Positions 48,735-61,972 of a DNA stretch of 64,000 nucleotides are shown here, in pieces. Position numbers and translations under genes: made by a program. Position 1 is the first letter of the stretch. The number at the start of each line of letters is the position of its first letter. The DNA comes from Dipetalonema caudispina (lineage: Eukaryota > Nematoda > Chromadorea > Rhabditida > Onchocercidae): NCBI GenBank assembly GCA_013365325.1, contig JABVXV010000004.1:310001-374000 (forward strand), given 5' to 3'. Below the pieces are notes generated by a model. It was not told where the DNA came from. It saw only the letters and a program-made list of their open reading frames with translations, and made no database searches.

Positions 48735-51700
48735 ATGGCTCCAGGAGTGGAAGCGGTAGTGGTAGCTGAATGTTTAAAACGAACGCTAGAACCAAATGCA
48801 CAAATACGACGAATTGCAGAAAATGATCTGAAACAAATGGAGCAATTACCTGGTAAATTGCTTATATATGTTAGAATTGATAATATGGGGATAGCTATTG
48901 ATAATTTTACTTGAATAAATGATTATAACTTTCTTTGTTACTCTTCAATTTCTAGCATTTTTCAGTTAGCTTCTTTTCAAAATAAACTTCACCGATAATT
49001 TGCTTCCGTTGTTACGTTTTTTTTTGTAAATGACTCTTACGACTCATACTGCTTGATACCAGGATTTGGGATGGTTTGTTTTGATCTTATACTCGATCAA
49101 CAAATGCTCCCCGCAGTTGCATTAGCGTCAGCAGTATCACTTAAGAATTTCGTCAGAGAGAACTGGGTATGTACTTCTGATTCTTTTTTTTTAACTGGAC
49201 TTCTCTGTGTTATTTCCTTAATTTTTCAAGGATTGCATTAGATGTGATTTTATTCACTGTGGTAAATTTTTTCAACATGTTTTTCAACATGCATGACTGA
49301 ATTTTTTTTACTGTTTATTTCTGGCGGAATTTCAAAGATTGAAAATCTACACTGATGAATTTGTGTTTTATATTATTAAACAAAAGAAACCAAAGCTGGT
49401 TAAAGAAGAGAGAAGAAAGCCAGAAAATGAATAAGTTTCATTGTCCCATCAGATACTCTTATTTCACGCTGCAGCATTGCCTTAACTTTAATGCTTTTTT
49501 TTTTTCATACTACTGCAACTGTTTGTATCATGCAGATTCTTCCAGAATAAAGAGAAGTGTTTGGTTGAAATAAACGATGCAGAACGAGCACAGTTGCGGT
49601 CAAAGGCATTGGAGAGTATGCTCGGCACTTCAGGTAAATATTTTCCCATATTAGATAGTCAGGTTATTTAGCAATATCGTTCAGGGGTTTGGTCGAAGAC
49701 GACCAGAATTTTTTGTAATAATATTATGGAGAAAATACATCTTCGCAAACACTCCATATGCTTTTTCCTCGCTTTTAAATACTACACCATCGTACGGCAC
49801 AATATTTTATTGGAGCATTTGCAGGAAATATTCAGAAGCAGTTGTCACAAGTGGTGTGTGTTATGGGAAAGCATGACTTTCCTGAAGAATGGCCTGATCT
49901 AATCACAGTTTTGGCCCAGAATCTAACTGGAATTGATCTAGATAAGCTTACATCAACGTTGTACACACTGGACGAGCTCTGTAAGAAGTACAGATATGAA
50001 GTGAAGTCTAATAGGTTATGGCAGGAACTGGTCATTGTCCTGCAAGCGGTAAGTTTACGACAATAATCTGAGTGGCATATCATTTCGACAAATCGAGTGC
50101 TTCTTACTTTACGTTCTTTTCTCCCATTTAGATAGCAGCACCATTAACCGATTTGTTTGCGAAAATGGTAGAATGTATCCCAAATAAGGAATTGATGTCG
50201 GAAACAGAATGTCAAACATGGATTGAAGTTACTACTCTGATCACGAAGTGTTTTCATTCTCTTTGTTCCCAAGATTTGCCGGAGTATTTCGAGGTAAGCA
50301 TATGACTCAACTGTTGCCAGCCATCCGTTCTGTTTTCCATATTGACACTGTTAGAAGTATTGAACTCAAAAGCTTTAGGTGAAACAAGAGAAAGAACTCA
50401 CTGGTGGGAGATTGTTATGAAACATTTTTCTATTGTGTATTATCGTGTAATTCTCCAGGACCACTTAAGTATATGGATAAATGGTTTTATGGCACTGCTG
50501 AAATTACAAATTTCTCAGATGGATGCTAGAAGTATCGATTCGGAGGCCAATATTCTGGATAAGTTGAAGTGTTGTATATGTGAAATTATCACCCTTTACT
50601 CTCAGGTTTATCTTCCTTCCTCAATTCATTTCTTAGATCTGTGGTTGTTTACTTCGAAATTGTTTAAGTAACGAAGCTTGATTACAGCGATACGAAGAAG
50701 AAGTAATATCTTTCATGATGCCCAACGATGATAGTTCGGTTGCACAAGAAAAAGCAGAACAAAGGTGTTGGCTAATAGAATGCGTTTGGCAGCTTCTTGT
50801 TTCAGTTGATCAGAAAGCAAGGTTTATTTTTATTGAGAGGAAGAAAATGTATACAATATTTGGAAAAAACAAGTAAAAAACATGGACGTACGTCAATAAT
50901 CTTGTAATTTCTTAGGTATGACACCTTGGTAAACGCGTCGCTTGGCTTTTTATCCGCAGTTTGTCAGCGACCTCAATATTCAGCAATTTTCGAGCACGAG
51001 GAGATGTTAAAGACGCTATATGAAGATGTGATAATTAAGAATGTGATGCTAAGGAAATGCGATTTCGAGCTTTTCGAGGACGATCCTTTTGAATATATGA
51101 GGAAAGATATTGAAGGTACTTCCATCGAAACTTTTTCTGTGAGTCTCATGCAGCTGCTGTTATAATTCTTGTGTTTAAATTAGGATGAAACTGTTCAGTG
51201 GAGTATTGCTTCATTTAAAGATCTGGTTGCTCATTTGTAAACGAAGATAATCAAGTTTTAACCTCCAGTGCTTCTGCCACGAGTACTTTAAGTCTGAGTT
51301 TCTGTCAACCTTGTCTTTACGTGTTTTAATTATTTCTTCTGTTTACTACTACAAGATTTTAAGAAACGGAACTGGTTCGTGGGAACGTGAGAATTCTGAA
51401 ATTTTGATAGTAATTTTTTTAGATGATGGTTGCTGTAAAGCTCGAGTGGTAAAATCATCGATGAACTAGAATTGCCCTCGTAATGCTACAAATAATCATG
51501 TTGCTATTAATTTTGAGTACTTCTTCCGTTTGATAGTCTCATTTCAGGCTCTGATATTGGTACTCGACGTCGCGGGGCAAGTGATTTCTTGAGAGCACTT
51601 TGCCGCCGACCTGACGAATCTCGAATATTGGGCATCTTATCAGGGGTATTACAATCATTTTTGCAAGAAAGTGTAGCAGATCTCACTAATAACTGGCTGA

Positions 51701-54700
51701 AGAAGGATGTCGTTTATTGTCTGATAACAGCAGTTGCAGTGAAAGCAGAGACTGCAAAGCATGGAGCAACTGTTACTAGTGATCTCGTAAGTTTTATCAT
51801 AAGTTTCTTATAATAAAACGTAGAGAATCGGAATGGTGTGAACAGGAGTACTTTTTTTACACCACCTTGGAAATCATTACTGTTGTTTGAGAATTTTTTC
51901 AGGTTGATGTAGTCGATTTTTACCAAACACACGTACATAGTGACCTATTTATGGATGATATCAATGCATTACCAATATTAAAGACTGATGCACTTAAGTA
52001 CATTGTTGTGTTCCGGAATCACTTACGTCCAGACCATTTAATAGAAGTCATCAGTGCATTTTTGAAGCTACTTTCTTCACGGCACACAATCTTGCACCAA
52101 TATACTGCCTATGCTTTGGAAAGACTTATGCTTGTGAGATGCAAAGACACTGGAAAGGTGCATTTCTATACTTCTAATTCTGTATTTACTTTGCCGTTGT
52201 TCTCTGTGCATTTGTTGTAAATCTGCTGTTTTCTTCAAGCATTTCTTACTTTTTATCAGTGTTCTATAATGATGTTTAAGGTTCTATTAACGCATGAGAA
52301 TATGCCAGTGGGTCCACTGATCGTTGCTTTATTCAATTGTTTTGAAACCGATTCGAAGGCACAGAACTCACATTATCTCATGAAGGCTTTGATGCGTTGC
52401 TTCAACATTATCGACGTAAGAAATACTTATTTCTAGTTATCTTTCGTGTAATTTTTCTTTGTTATTTAAGCTTGAGAGGTTTCTAGTGCTCAAGTTTGTA
52501 TGCAATATACAAGTCGTTGACATCTTCATAAATTTTGAAGAGTGTCATTTGGACGCATTCGTAATTCTTTTTTGAAAAGTGTTGCTGTATTTTTACAAAA
52601 TATTAGAGAATCAAAAATTACTTAAGTTATTCTACACATTATAAAGAGCCACTTTCAATATCTTTGTTTATGCTCTGTTTGAAGTTATCACCTAGCTTGT
52701 TTTTGTCCTCGTTATCTGAATATAAAGTACTTTTGTTTGCAATTATGTCATAGTAATCAGATCTTTCGTGTGTTACATGAAGTTGTAAAAAGCTGTCAAA
52801 GTCATCATGCGGCAGTATTTGACCTTTACCGTTAACTAATGATATTTAAGTAATGAACTGTTCAAGATCTGTTCAGATAATCGAATTATGTGAGGTTATG
52901 TTCCCAGCTAGTACACACTTCCATACTGTTGTAACTGTTTTTTTTTCGTTTGGTCTTTAGTGTGAATTTCATTATAGACGGAAACAGCAAAAAGTTCTGC
53001 CCACATTGTTGATAAGCTGGCCACCATGATTGGCGTTGCTGTGAAAAATCCAGTCAATCCTTTGCATCTTCATTTTGTCTTTGAATCACTGTGTGTATTG
53101 ATCAGGCAGGTTAGTAGTTTATATGTTTATTTATTTGTTCACTTACCTTTTCGGAAAGGTGTGGTTTTCTTACAAATCATTTTAAAAATGATTCAAGAAA
53201 ATATAACACCAGATTGAACTACAGCTGACCTGTTCTCTGGAATTTTTTGAACGACTCATTTTTCTTGAATTACAGGTTTATGCAGTAGTGGATGGTGGCA
53301 TTGATAAGTTCGTGGTGCCTCTTATAGAGAGCATTTTTTCTTCAGACGCTATCGATTTTGTGCCATATGCGCTACAAATTACAGGTTAGTAATTTTTAAT
53401 GGATTTTGCAACAAGTTTTTGTTACTAGGAAAAGAATTTGCATCAAGTTCATTACAGCCCTTTTATTGGATCAAGCCGAAGCACAGAAACAGAAGACAGG
53501 TACGTCCTGCGTGGATAGCTATTTACCTTTCTTTGGTAATCTTATGAAAGGCGAATTATGGCTACGAACAGCGAACATCCCGGCTGCGTTATTGGTAAGT
53601 CTGATTTTTCGCCGATTTTTAGTCCTACTCAGTTTGCAATCATCATTTTGAACCATTTTTGCTTCCAGGTTATTGAATCATTTATGCACAGTCATGGCAA
53701 ACATATCTTGGATAATTATGCGAACAGTCTTTTGGCAGTCTTTCAAAAGTTAATTTCTTCGAAAGCTTTAGATCAGCATGGTTTCCAACTAGCCAGTATA
53801 TTCCTGCATTATGTAAATGTATGTTTTATATGGGATTTAATGTTAATAACTTTTGTTTTAAAGGGAATAAAGAGCTATTGCTAGAATTAGGATCTTTTTT
53901 ATGATTTTCAGCAGGTCGATATATTAACGGAATCCACACTCTTAATCCCGATGTTACGACGGATTCAGTTTACGAAAACAACCAAATTCATGAAGAGTTT
54001 TGTCCTTTTTCTAGCGCGATTTTCGATTTTACGAGGAAGTGTAACTCTCTGTCAGGTATACCTTCTCGTTTTCTCTTTTCGCAAAATAAAAAATAAATGT
54101 GAACTGTTAATTTGTGCAGGTTCTCGAATCAATCCAAACGGGTATGTTCATGATGGTTATCGAAAAGATCCTGATCCCTGAATTGGACAAAATGTACAAT
54201 ACTACAACCTATGATGAAAAACGGTTGTGTTGCATTGGTTTTGCCAACCTTGCAGCTGAAACGGTAGACAAATTAGGGTAAGTTGACATTTTCCATCATT
54301 CACTTCAAAGTTTAATTAACGAAGTAAAAGTTGTACATAAAGTAACAGTTATAATGCATTAATTTATATGAAATGACTTCACTGCACGCTCGACTTGTAG
54401 ATTACAATATGGAATATTGGTGGAATCGTTAGTGCGGTTGGTGGAGGCTTCCGGTTGTGGACCAACTCCCTTGAACGGAGATGATGTTGAAGAACAAGGA
54501 ATAGGGTTCTCTGCACTGGAACTGGAACGGAATGACCCCTACTGTAAGCTGAGTTATGCACAGCATCCAGACATAATCGCTTCCGAAATTGTCAATTTTA
54601 AAGGTTTTACAATTTTTTGGTTTATCGAGGTCGTAACATACATTAAGTGTTTGGCCTGCTGAAGGCTGCGGACACTGTGATTTCCTTTTTGTCTTATTAG

Positions 54701-55093
54701 TTTTGGGGATTTCTTGATGCTGTCCTAGAATCTTTTTTTTTCTTTCAATAGATTTGAAGTTTAAATAATTCACTCAGTACCCCTGGAAAGCGGGGAATCA
54801 AATTTTGACTATATATATATGGCTCGGTGTTTGTTGTCCAACCGTTGTTTACTTAGTTATAGCTATCATTTCCTTAGTCTTTGTCAGTACTTTTCCTTTC
54901 TCTGGTCCTGACTTGTTTCAAGTCTCTGTAAAGTTCATATATGCAGTGATGAAGAAATGATGAAGATTGTTTCATTGCAGCATATTTGGCCGAAGCTGTA
55001 ATGGTACGCGCTGTAATTCTCAAAGCAGATTCAGCAAGTTGTATTAATGAAGAGATACGCAGTTTCCTTACCGGGTATGCGCAACAAGTTTAA
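48735..55093 (+). CDS. xpo-2: Exportin-2 (CAS/CSE1), importin-alpha re-exporter
   Basis: HEAT-repeat karyopherin that returns importin-alpha to the cytoplasm with Ran-GTP. 19 exons, 983 aa (human CSE1L 971): 48735-48852, 49063-49166, 49546-49633, 49825-50048, 50132-50293, 50459-50605, 50688-50821, 50916-51115, 51548-51786, 51903-52157, 52281-52415, 52978-53109, 53276-53384, 53458-53594, 53669-53818, 53912-54055, 54120-54277, 54401-54603, 54981-55093. The N-terminal importin-beta domain shows ASAVSLKNFVRENW, and IQKQLSQ, DFPEEWPDL and KYRYEVKSN follow. The central block EYMRKDIEGSDIGTRRR is the strong CAS signature. ALKYIVVFRNHL, FQKLISSKALDQHGFQL and FTKTTKFMKSFVLFL match the C-terminal half. 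The start sits five bases after a TTTTACAG acceptor. Exon 16 has a tandem CAGCAG acceptor. The order of conserved blocks leaves little doubt. Confidence 0.95.
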
Positions 55094-57312
55094 AGTTTTG
55101 GGGATCCCGAGTAGTATTATTAAATAACTCTCCAACAAATTATTGTACCCTTGTGCTTTTTATGTTATTTCAAGTTTTCTTCCCTATTCCTCTTTTTCGT
55201 TTCCCATCTTGATCTACACTGTAAAATTGGGAAGTACACACCGACTGTGTTACCGAAATATAAACAAAACAAATCAGATCATAATGTTATGTGGGTATTT
55301 TCGCCTTATGAAACCTTTACAGTTTGTTGTTATTTTGTTATCTACAATTTAATAGTGACATGTGCAAGCTTGGATCGTGAAATAAATTTGGCGACATTGA
55401 AGAACTGCAGAGTTGTTCATGAGTTCCCTACTCATGTAAATTAGACAAAATCATGGAAACCTAAGGATTTGCCCTCGTAACAGCATAAATATATGCATCG
55501 GCTTTTTGAAGGATGCTATTTCTTTATTGCTGCTTCGGAATTATCTTCTGAGTCGAAAATACATTATAAAGAGAAGGTCACCTTTTTATTCCGAAATTTG
55601 ATCCCTCAATCCAATTTACGTTTGTTTATTTTCCTGTTAATGTGCGCAATGAAGTTTGAATTACTGTAAAATGAGAACTTTGATAGCACAGGCTTCAGTG
55701 GATAGCATTTTCAGTTAAGCACTTCTTGATGCTGAGAGTATTCCTTAAATTCGACTGGTCGTACGACCTTTAATCCAGTTTCTAAATCTACTATTTGGGC
55801 TTATTTTTCATTTTTTTAAGTTTATGCGGTTAAGCCGTGATATTATTAAAGGTCACAGGTCGTGGAGAATATGAGTTCTTTCAACTAGCTTACCATTCTT
55901 GATCCACGTTTTTGAAACCAAAAAATCTGAACACTATGATATGGTGAATACTACACTTTCTCTGCTGTTAACGATGTTACTACCCTCATTAGGCCTGTCC
56001 GCGCTTCCATTCTATTCAAAAGTTTTTTCTCATTGGAAGCAATTTCATAAACAGTCATTGTCGTAACATTCCTGTAGGTCATTCTATCTCATTGAAACCG
56101 TCCTGAAAAGTCTGCATCACCCGCACAATACTTCAAAGTATGTGATCAATTATTTCCTCCTACGCAGGGGCTTCTATAGTTAAATATATGCATATGCACA
56201 CCAACGTTGATTTGATGGCATATCCTACACGAGCCAGCGTAATAGCCTTGCCGACAAATTGTCTTGAAGCTTCTCATTCTTACCTTTTCTGCTTACTGGA
56301 CAACAGTGGACGGAGTAAACGTTTAAGATGTAGTGTTCGAAATTAAATTACCAAACGGCAGCATTAACAGCTACTGCTTCACTTGCATACCATTCTCCAT
56401 TCATGTCCTATCCACCAAGCGATAACCTTTCTTTTTTCTTGCAACGAATTGAACATGCCTTTCCAGAATAAGCTTATTGATCGCATAAAGAGAGGTTGGC
56501 AGTAAAGCGGTAAAAAGAATAATGCATGGAATGACAGTTAAGTGAATTTTGCCCTGGCTGATCATTCCCGATAAAGGTGTAGGAGTGGTCTTGACAGAAA
56601 AAAAACAAACGATAGCGAAGCTTAAAATAGGTTATAAGTAGTGCAGACGGACAGACAAACAGGCGTCCTTGATAGACTTGAAAAAGTTCCCCATGCAACT
56701 TGTAGCAAATAGATTTAAGTTTTAAACGGATTTTCGGAAATTCAATTTCAGCTCTACCAGTAAAATTCTTCATTCCTCTTCCATTCTTTCGCAGAGACCA
56801 CTAATGACCATATAATTTATTAAGATCTGCCGCTTTCGCTTATTCTCACTAAGCATTACTCTTTTTCATTCTATCGAATAGACGTCGCAAAAATCTATGC
56901 TATTCTTAATTTATAAAATTAGCCACATCTCTCAGTTTTTTTCTAAGTTAAACACTATTTATAGCGATAAAGACTGTAACTATGCGATTAGCATGAATAT
57001 CACAATAATTAACGAGATATTTGTATAAATATGAAAATGAACTTACGGATGAATTCGTATATGGATCGGTAAAGGGTATTGAGATAAAGAGAGATTAAAT
57101 AAATGAACCCGAAGAAACGTATAAGTATGAATGACATTATATCCAGTAAAATTGCTGGTAGTATGAATGAACGATAGATATGTGAAATGATATCTGACTT
57201 TCAGTTCACATAAAGAATGGATGTTGGATTAATGAATTCGATTCGTTTCTGAACTAATATTTCAGTTTGAATTTGAATTCACAACGTGTTCCTTAGTCCA
57301 TTTATTTTCCCA
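55094..57312. other. Spacer between xpo-2 and the Ly6-like gene
   Basis: About 2.2 kb, AT-rich, with no recognisable coding sequence on either strand. Minus-strand frames near 56474-56773 show no family features and no good splice context. I see no tRNA-like fold or transposon end. Confidence 0.5.
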
Positions 57313-57965
57313 ATGTTCTTTCACAGTCTGTTTCCCCAATTCATACTTTGTACATTTTGTTTGGTTACCGTCACCTCTCTCAACTGTTGGTACTGTCACG
57401 GCAAGATGGTGGCAGAGGAAAGCTGGATGACACCAGCCAGTAGCTGCTGTGAACCAGATGTCACCGAGTGCAACCGTAGCCACTGTTTCTTTGCAGAGGT
57501 ACGAGGTTCATCTTCTTTCTGGATTTCTGGATGCACAGACGATGAATTCAATGGTAATCAAGCTAATAATATTTGCAACATTTTAAATTCCCTACATTGT
57601 ATATGTTCAGCGGAAACTCTTTATCGAAATTTGTAGGAATCTACAAAGAAGTACCCACCTGAATCGATGAGGGGTCTCACTACAATGCCTCTGACAAATG
57701 AGTGTGGCTCTTTATAGGTTGTGATCAACACAATATACCGTATAATTCGATTCTCTTGCGATGCCAATGTCAAACTGATTTTTGCAATCCAATCGATAGG
57801 ATACCGCATTGTTCTAAGGAGCTATTCAACAATACCGCACCAAAATCTCCTGAAAGAGTAGATGACATGAAAAGTGTTGCGTGGGCTAACCAAATCAAGT
57901 CATTCAGTCCAATGATGCTTCTCATATTAGCTTCAGGTTGGGTACCTCAGCTGCTGCAATTCTAG
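57313..57965 (+). CDS. Small secreted Ly6/three-finger-like protein, probably GPI-anchored
   Basis: Two exons, 57313-57553 and 57718-57965, encode 162 aa. Residues 1 to about 22 are a signal peptide ending before LNCWYC. The mature part has many cysteines (NCWYC, SSCC, ECNRSHC, SGC, GC, RCQC, then DFCN and a final C), the spacing and C-terminal C-N of Ly6/uPAR-type three-finger domains. The last ~17 residues are hydrophobic (MMLLILASGWVPQLLQF), as in a GPI-attachment signal. In nematodes such proteins often sit on the surface of neurons or muscle and tune receptors, but no partner is indicated here. AATAAA at 57997-58002 follows the stop. A GTG 27 bases upstream is in frame, but the ATG at 57313 gives the natural signal peptide. 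The family is inferred from cysteine pattern only. Confidence 0.7.
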
Positions 57966-59084
57966 CTCTCAGAAGTATAAGCCATCATGTTTAGCAAATA
58001 AAACGAACTTATTGTATCGGTCTGATAATCATTTTATCTTTAGGTACAACGATTTGCTAGTGGTAATGAAGTGATCGACCAATATCACATGAAAGCATTC
58101 TTCTCAAATCTAACATTCTTCTCATATCTCTTATAGATCCAGCCTGATCTAAGACTAGTAAAACACGCAACTATTTTTGTAATTATTATTGACCAAGAAA
58201 AAGAGCCTATCCTCTCCCCTTGTGGACCATTATCTTTTCTTGCCTCATTGTCATCCTTTCTTTGTCCACCTATTCCATAACCGATGGGTATTTTATGGTT
58301 TGATAGACTAATAACAACAGATGATATGGACTGAGATGTTAGATGAGTTAGGCGTTGAGTGTTTCTTTTCGATTCTACGTCATATATATTCGTATCAGAT
58401 TGGTCTATAATGCATACTCATATCCGTTTACCATTATTTAACGGATTATTTATTTCAATAAATATTACTAGTAATATATTATTATCTGTTGTTATAAGAG
58501 ATCATATTGATTGTTATTGTTGTCCTTTTGATAAATAAATTCTATCGAATCTTTTATTAGAAACGTATACACATACTATTCAAACAGGATGGAAATATGA
58601 TACGTTGTTAATGCATGTATGATGCATTTCTGAAATAGAGAAATAACGGAAAATTAAAAAAGATGGGAACAATGAAGGAAACCGTAGCATATATTTCCGG
58701 AGAATGCAGGAAACATTCAATGCTAATGAGTCTATTCTAATTGATCGCGTTAGATCTTAAAGGGTGACTTTTATCACCACTCATTCTAAACATTTTTCCT
58801 TCATTACTTTTCAACTAATCATTCAGCTTCTTCTGCTTAACAACCGTTTGCAAGATGAAAAAATGACGTGTGGATATTTTGCTGATAATGGTATTCATCT
58901 GATAGTGACACTTATGGCGCTCTTAGACTCTATTCATCACAAAAAGATGAGGAGATGACTTTAGAAGGTAATCTGAAGTCGGAGAAATGGAAAGGATTGA
59001 TAAGGTGAAGATGTATCACACCCGCCTAAGCACTGTGGTCTATTAGTTCATAACATAATATGATGTGCTTACTTACAGGAAACA
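57966..59084. other. Spacer between the Ly6-like gene and psf-3
   Basis: About 1.1 kb. It holds the polyadenylation signal of the upstream gene (57997-58002) and AT-rich stretches around 58440-58560. No coding sequence is recognised. It ends with a TTACAG acceptor at 59078, six bases before the psf-3 ATG, consistent with trans-splicing. Confidence 0.5.
57997..58002 (+). terminator. Polyadenylation signal of the Ly6-like gene
   Basis: A canonical AATAAA 32 bases after the stop codon. It supports the chosen 3' end of this small gene. Confidence 0.6.
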
Positions 59085-60085
59085 ATGGAAAGAACAAAAG
59101 CAGTACTTATGGACGTGGATAAAAATTACTACGATATGAGGGATATATTAGCTTGCAAGCAAAGTCTTAGGTGTTTGTTCTCCAGCCCTCTTCCTCGAGG
59201 TGAATTGTTTTTTGAAATTCTTAACAGGAACGCCACTGATTTGCAGCGGCAATTGTTGCTCTCTGCAACATAATCGCATTTATAATTTTAGAAATCTTTC
59301 ACTTGATTGGTCAAAGTGTACCCGATATGGAAGGAGGTTTTTGTCGAGCAGATTTACCACTTTTCATGATCAGAACTCTACCTAGTTGTAGGGTATGTTT
59401 GTTATTTGACGGTGATATCATAAAAAGAAGACAATCAGCATAAAGTGATAATCAATGTGTATAGGTTGTACTTCCGACCGAATTCAGTCCCATACAAATG
59501 CAAGTTTTGCGCGCAGCGCCAGAACATGTCGATGTGATGCATTTGAATCAATTCTACTTCATCCTTTCGAAACATATTGTCAAACTTGTTCCAGGTTGCT
59601 TTATATTCCTGTTTGATGTTAACAGGTGTTTTCTCGTGTATGGCTCAAACGTTCTAGGGAAACATTAGGTACTATTAAGAACTGTTGCATAGCCATGATT
59701 TCAGCGAATGTTGTAAGAAGCTGACCTTCTTCCACCTTTGATTCTGTCCTTTATCGCGACAAAACAAGATGCCAGTTTAAGAGAAAATATTTAAGATCTG
59801 ATATTCGGTAGCGATCAAATTACTTTTGGACATGCTTGTATTGTGTCCATAGTGTTTTCAGATGAGGATGGACGTTCACTAGCGGAGACAGCACTGTTTT
59901 CATTTCTCCAGCGTAGTGGCTGGATCCTAAATTGTGCGTTGCATCAAGGCGCAAAGCCCAAGAAAATTGATTCAACTGAAGTGCAGCTTTATCGAGAAGC
60001 ATTCAGTTGTGCATTGCAGTTCAGCCGTTGGTTCAATTCGAGGCAAGCCATTTGTCGTAAAAGAGACAGTAGTCATTTAGATTGA
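59085..60085 (+). CDS. psf-3: GINS complex subunit 3 (PSF3)
   Basis: One of four GINS proteins, which with CDC45 and MCM2-7 form the replicative helicase. Four exons, 189 aa (human GINS3 about 216): 59085-59199, 59292-59392, 59465-59594, 59862-60085. The N-terminal NYYDMRDILA block matches the family's B-domain start, and LPLFMIRTL followed by VVLPTEF aligns with LPLWLAKGL...VELPKIY. The EHVDVMHLNQFYFILSKHIVKL helix corresponds to the human NVVDLHKMGPHFYGFGSQLL region. The last exon is the C-terminal helix, REAFSCALQFSRWFNSRQ. The first intron is called from a G|GT donor at 59200 to the ATTTTAG acceptor at 59291; a nearer acceptor breaks the alignment. The start lies six bases after TTACAG. 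Sequence divergence is high but the block order is right. Confidence 0.85.
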
Positions 60086-61972
60086 ATCTAAGGAATTTCT
60101 CCTCTTTGTTATATGTCGTTCTTTTCACCGAAAAGTGCTGTTGATGTTTTGGAAAATGTGATACAATTTGGCTCACTTTGCTGCTTGTGGTTTAAAGTTT
60201 AAAATTATTCTTCGCTAACATTCTATACATTAAGTAAGGCAATAGAAAATATATTGCAACTTTGGACTTATATTTTGTTAGTTGCGCTACCTTGCTGTTA
60301 ATCTCCATTTCTTGAACTTCATGCTCTCTTGAAAATACATATCTATACTTACATGGTGCATGTTAAGAGTGCACTGTCGTTTTCTTCATTGTCCCGCTCC
60401 GAAGGAAGCATTATTCTCACAACTAGCATTTTCATTGCATTTTTTGCCCTGCTTCCCCATGGTTTATCTGAACTTTTTAGCTTCCCGAGTCTTAGCATGA
60501 ATGTATTGTGATTCTTTTGTTTCTTAATTTGAATTTATTTTGTTTTCTGGGTCGGTTCACATGCGTTTGCGCTTTATACTTTTCCTGCTGTTTCTCACGT
60601 CAGTGGCGCTGTTTTCCGACTGCGTATTATTTGTCTGTGTGAGTGTGTCTATTTGTGTATCTACGTGTCCATGTGCGTCATGAACTGTTCTGTTTTATTG
60701 TCGCCATGAGCACCTTCAAATTCGATGGCCTGGAGGCTGTTAGACCGATGATGTTTCTTCGTAAACATATTTGTATTTCGGTCAAGTTCCATCGAAATCT
60801 AGTTAAGCATGCATTACAGTTTCTAGTTCACTGTAGAAGTAAGACGCCTGGCTAAGTAATCTTCTTGATTGGTTATTTTTCTCAAAAGGACTGCAGGTTT
60901 TTTGTTAATAACATCTCGGTATTACCGTAAAATTTCGTCATACTCTTTGGTACTCAAAACAGAACTTTCTTGCACCATCTACTATTCAGGATAATTGTGT
61001 TTTTTGCTACGGATGATTGTGATATTATATAGGATAAATCAATGACTATGCTTTGCCGGTGAATTCATAGGTCAATCCTAATGCAAAACACTTAACGCGA
61101 GAATGTTTTGTTCATTTTATGGAATACGTCAACATGAAAGGAACATACCAATAATTAACGATGAATGCGCCGAGAATGATGAGTATAATTTGTGTATTTC
61201 TTCGAAATATCACCATTCCTGCCGCAGTTCATCTGCTTTTTTTTTTAACACATTACCAAGTTATGGTTTTAACACTTATTTTTTCTTACAATTCATCGCT
61301 CAAAATCTCTGAATTTGCCACCCAAATATGCATATTTATTGTTACTCCTGGATCTCTCATTCACCATATTTTAATGTAGATATTATTCTCATATTTATCA
61401 TTTGGAAAAATAAAAATTTGTTTGATTATCTATCTTGAGCATTCAGTGTCTAGTGGTTATAACCATTGCTTTTGCTTAAGTAGAACCAAGAACCAATGGG
61501 TTCGACTGCGAGAGATGCGAGTATGTCCCATTACTTCTTACGAACTACATTTAGGCGTAATGAGTCATTCCCAGGCTGAGGATAATGGATCGGAATATTA
61601 TTTAACCCTGAAGTCATATTTGAAATATGGAAAGATTGAGAAAGATGCAACGATGTAATACGGATCTCTTGACTTTGATAACCATAAGGTGCAGACGTTT
61701 GCGTACTTAAGTTCTTGTTGATGACTCCTATTGATACATAATTTTCATTTTAGAATGGTTGTGTTTCTTTTTAATGATGCACGATTTAAATGAGTACTTC
61801 TCAGTATTTTCATCTATGTGCTCTGCTGCATTTGAGTTCATGAGAGTGGCATTATTTTCTCTGATAAGAAAATCGAAAATGTTCAGTTACGAGAGTCTTT
61901 TTAATTCATATCTAATGATTGCAAACGTCGCAAGTGTTGATCGTTTTAGCTGAAATCGGAAAGACAGTAACA
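60086..61972. other. Spacer between psf-3 and the APC7-like gene
   Basis: About 1.9 kb. Several open frames (for example 60643-60855 and 61103-61379) have no recognisable features. A tRNA-like stretch lies at about 61446-61509 (separate entry). A TTTTAG site at 61949, 23 bases before the APC7 ATG, is a plausible trans-splice acceptor. Confidence 0.45.
61446..61509 (+). repeat. tRNA-like relic (A-box and B-box-like motifs)
   Basis: GTGTCTAGTGGTTAT resembles the D-arm/A-box of a tRNA and GGGTTCGACTGC, about 50 bases later, resembles the T-arm/B-box. The stems do not pair convincingly and there is no proper acceptor stem, so this is not a working tRNA gene. It may be a decayed tRNA or the head of a tRNA-derived SINE. 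Confidence 0.3.

Noticed and set aside
57313..57965. Three-finger venom-type toxin
   Set aside because: The C-terminal hydrophobic tail and cysteine pattern fit a GPI-anchored Ly6-type surface protein; nothing suggests a toxin role.
60706..60855. ATG-initiated open frame reading MSTFKFDGLEAVRP and onward
   Set aside because: About 50 codons with no family match, no splice support and no conserved block. It may be chance.
61446..61509. Functional tRNA gene
   Set aside because: Acceptor, anticodon and T stems do not pair, so it is only kept as a possible relic.
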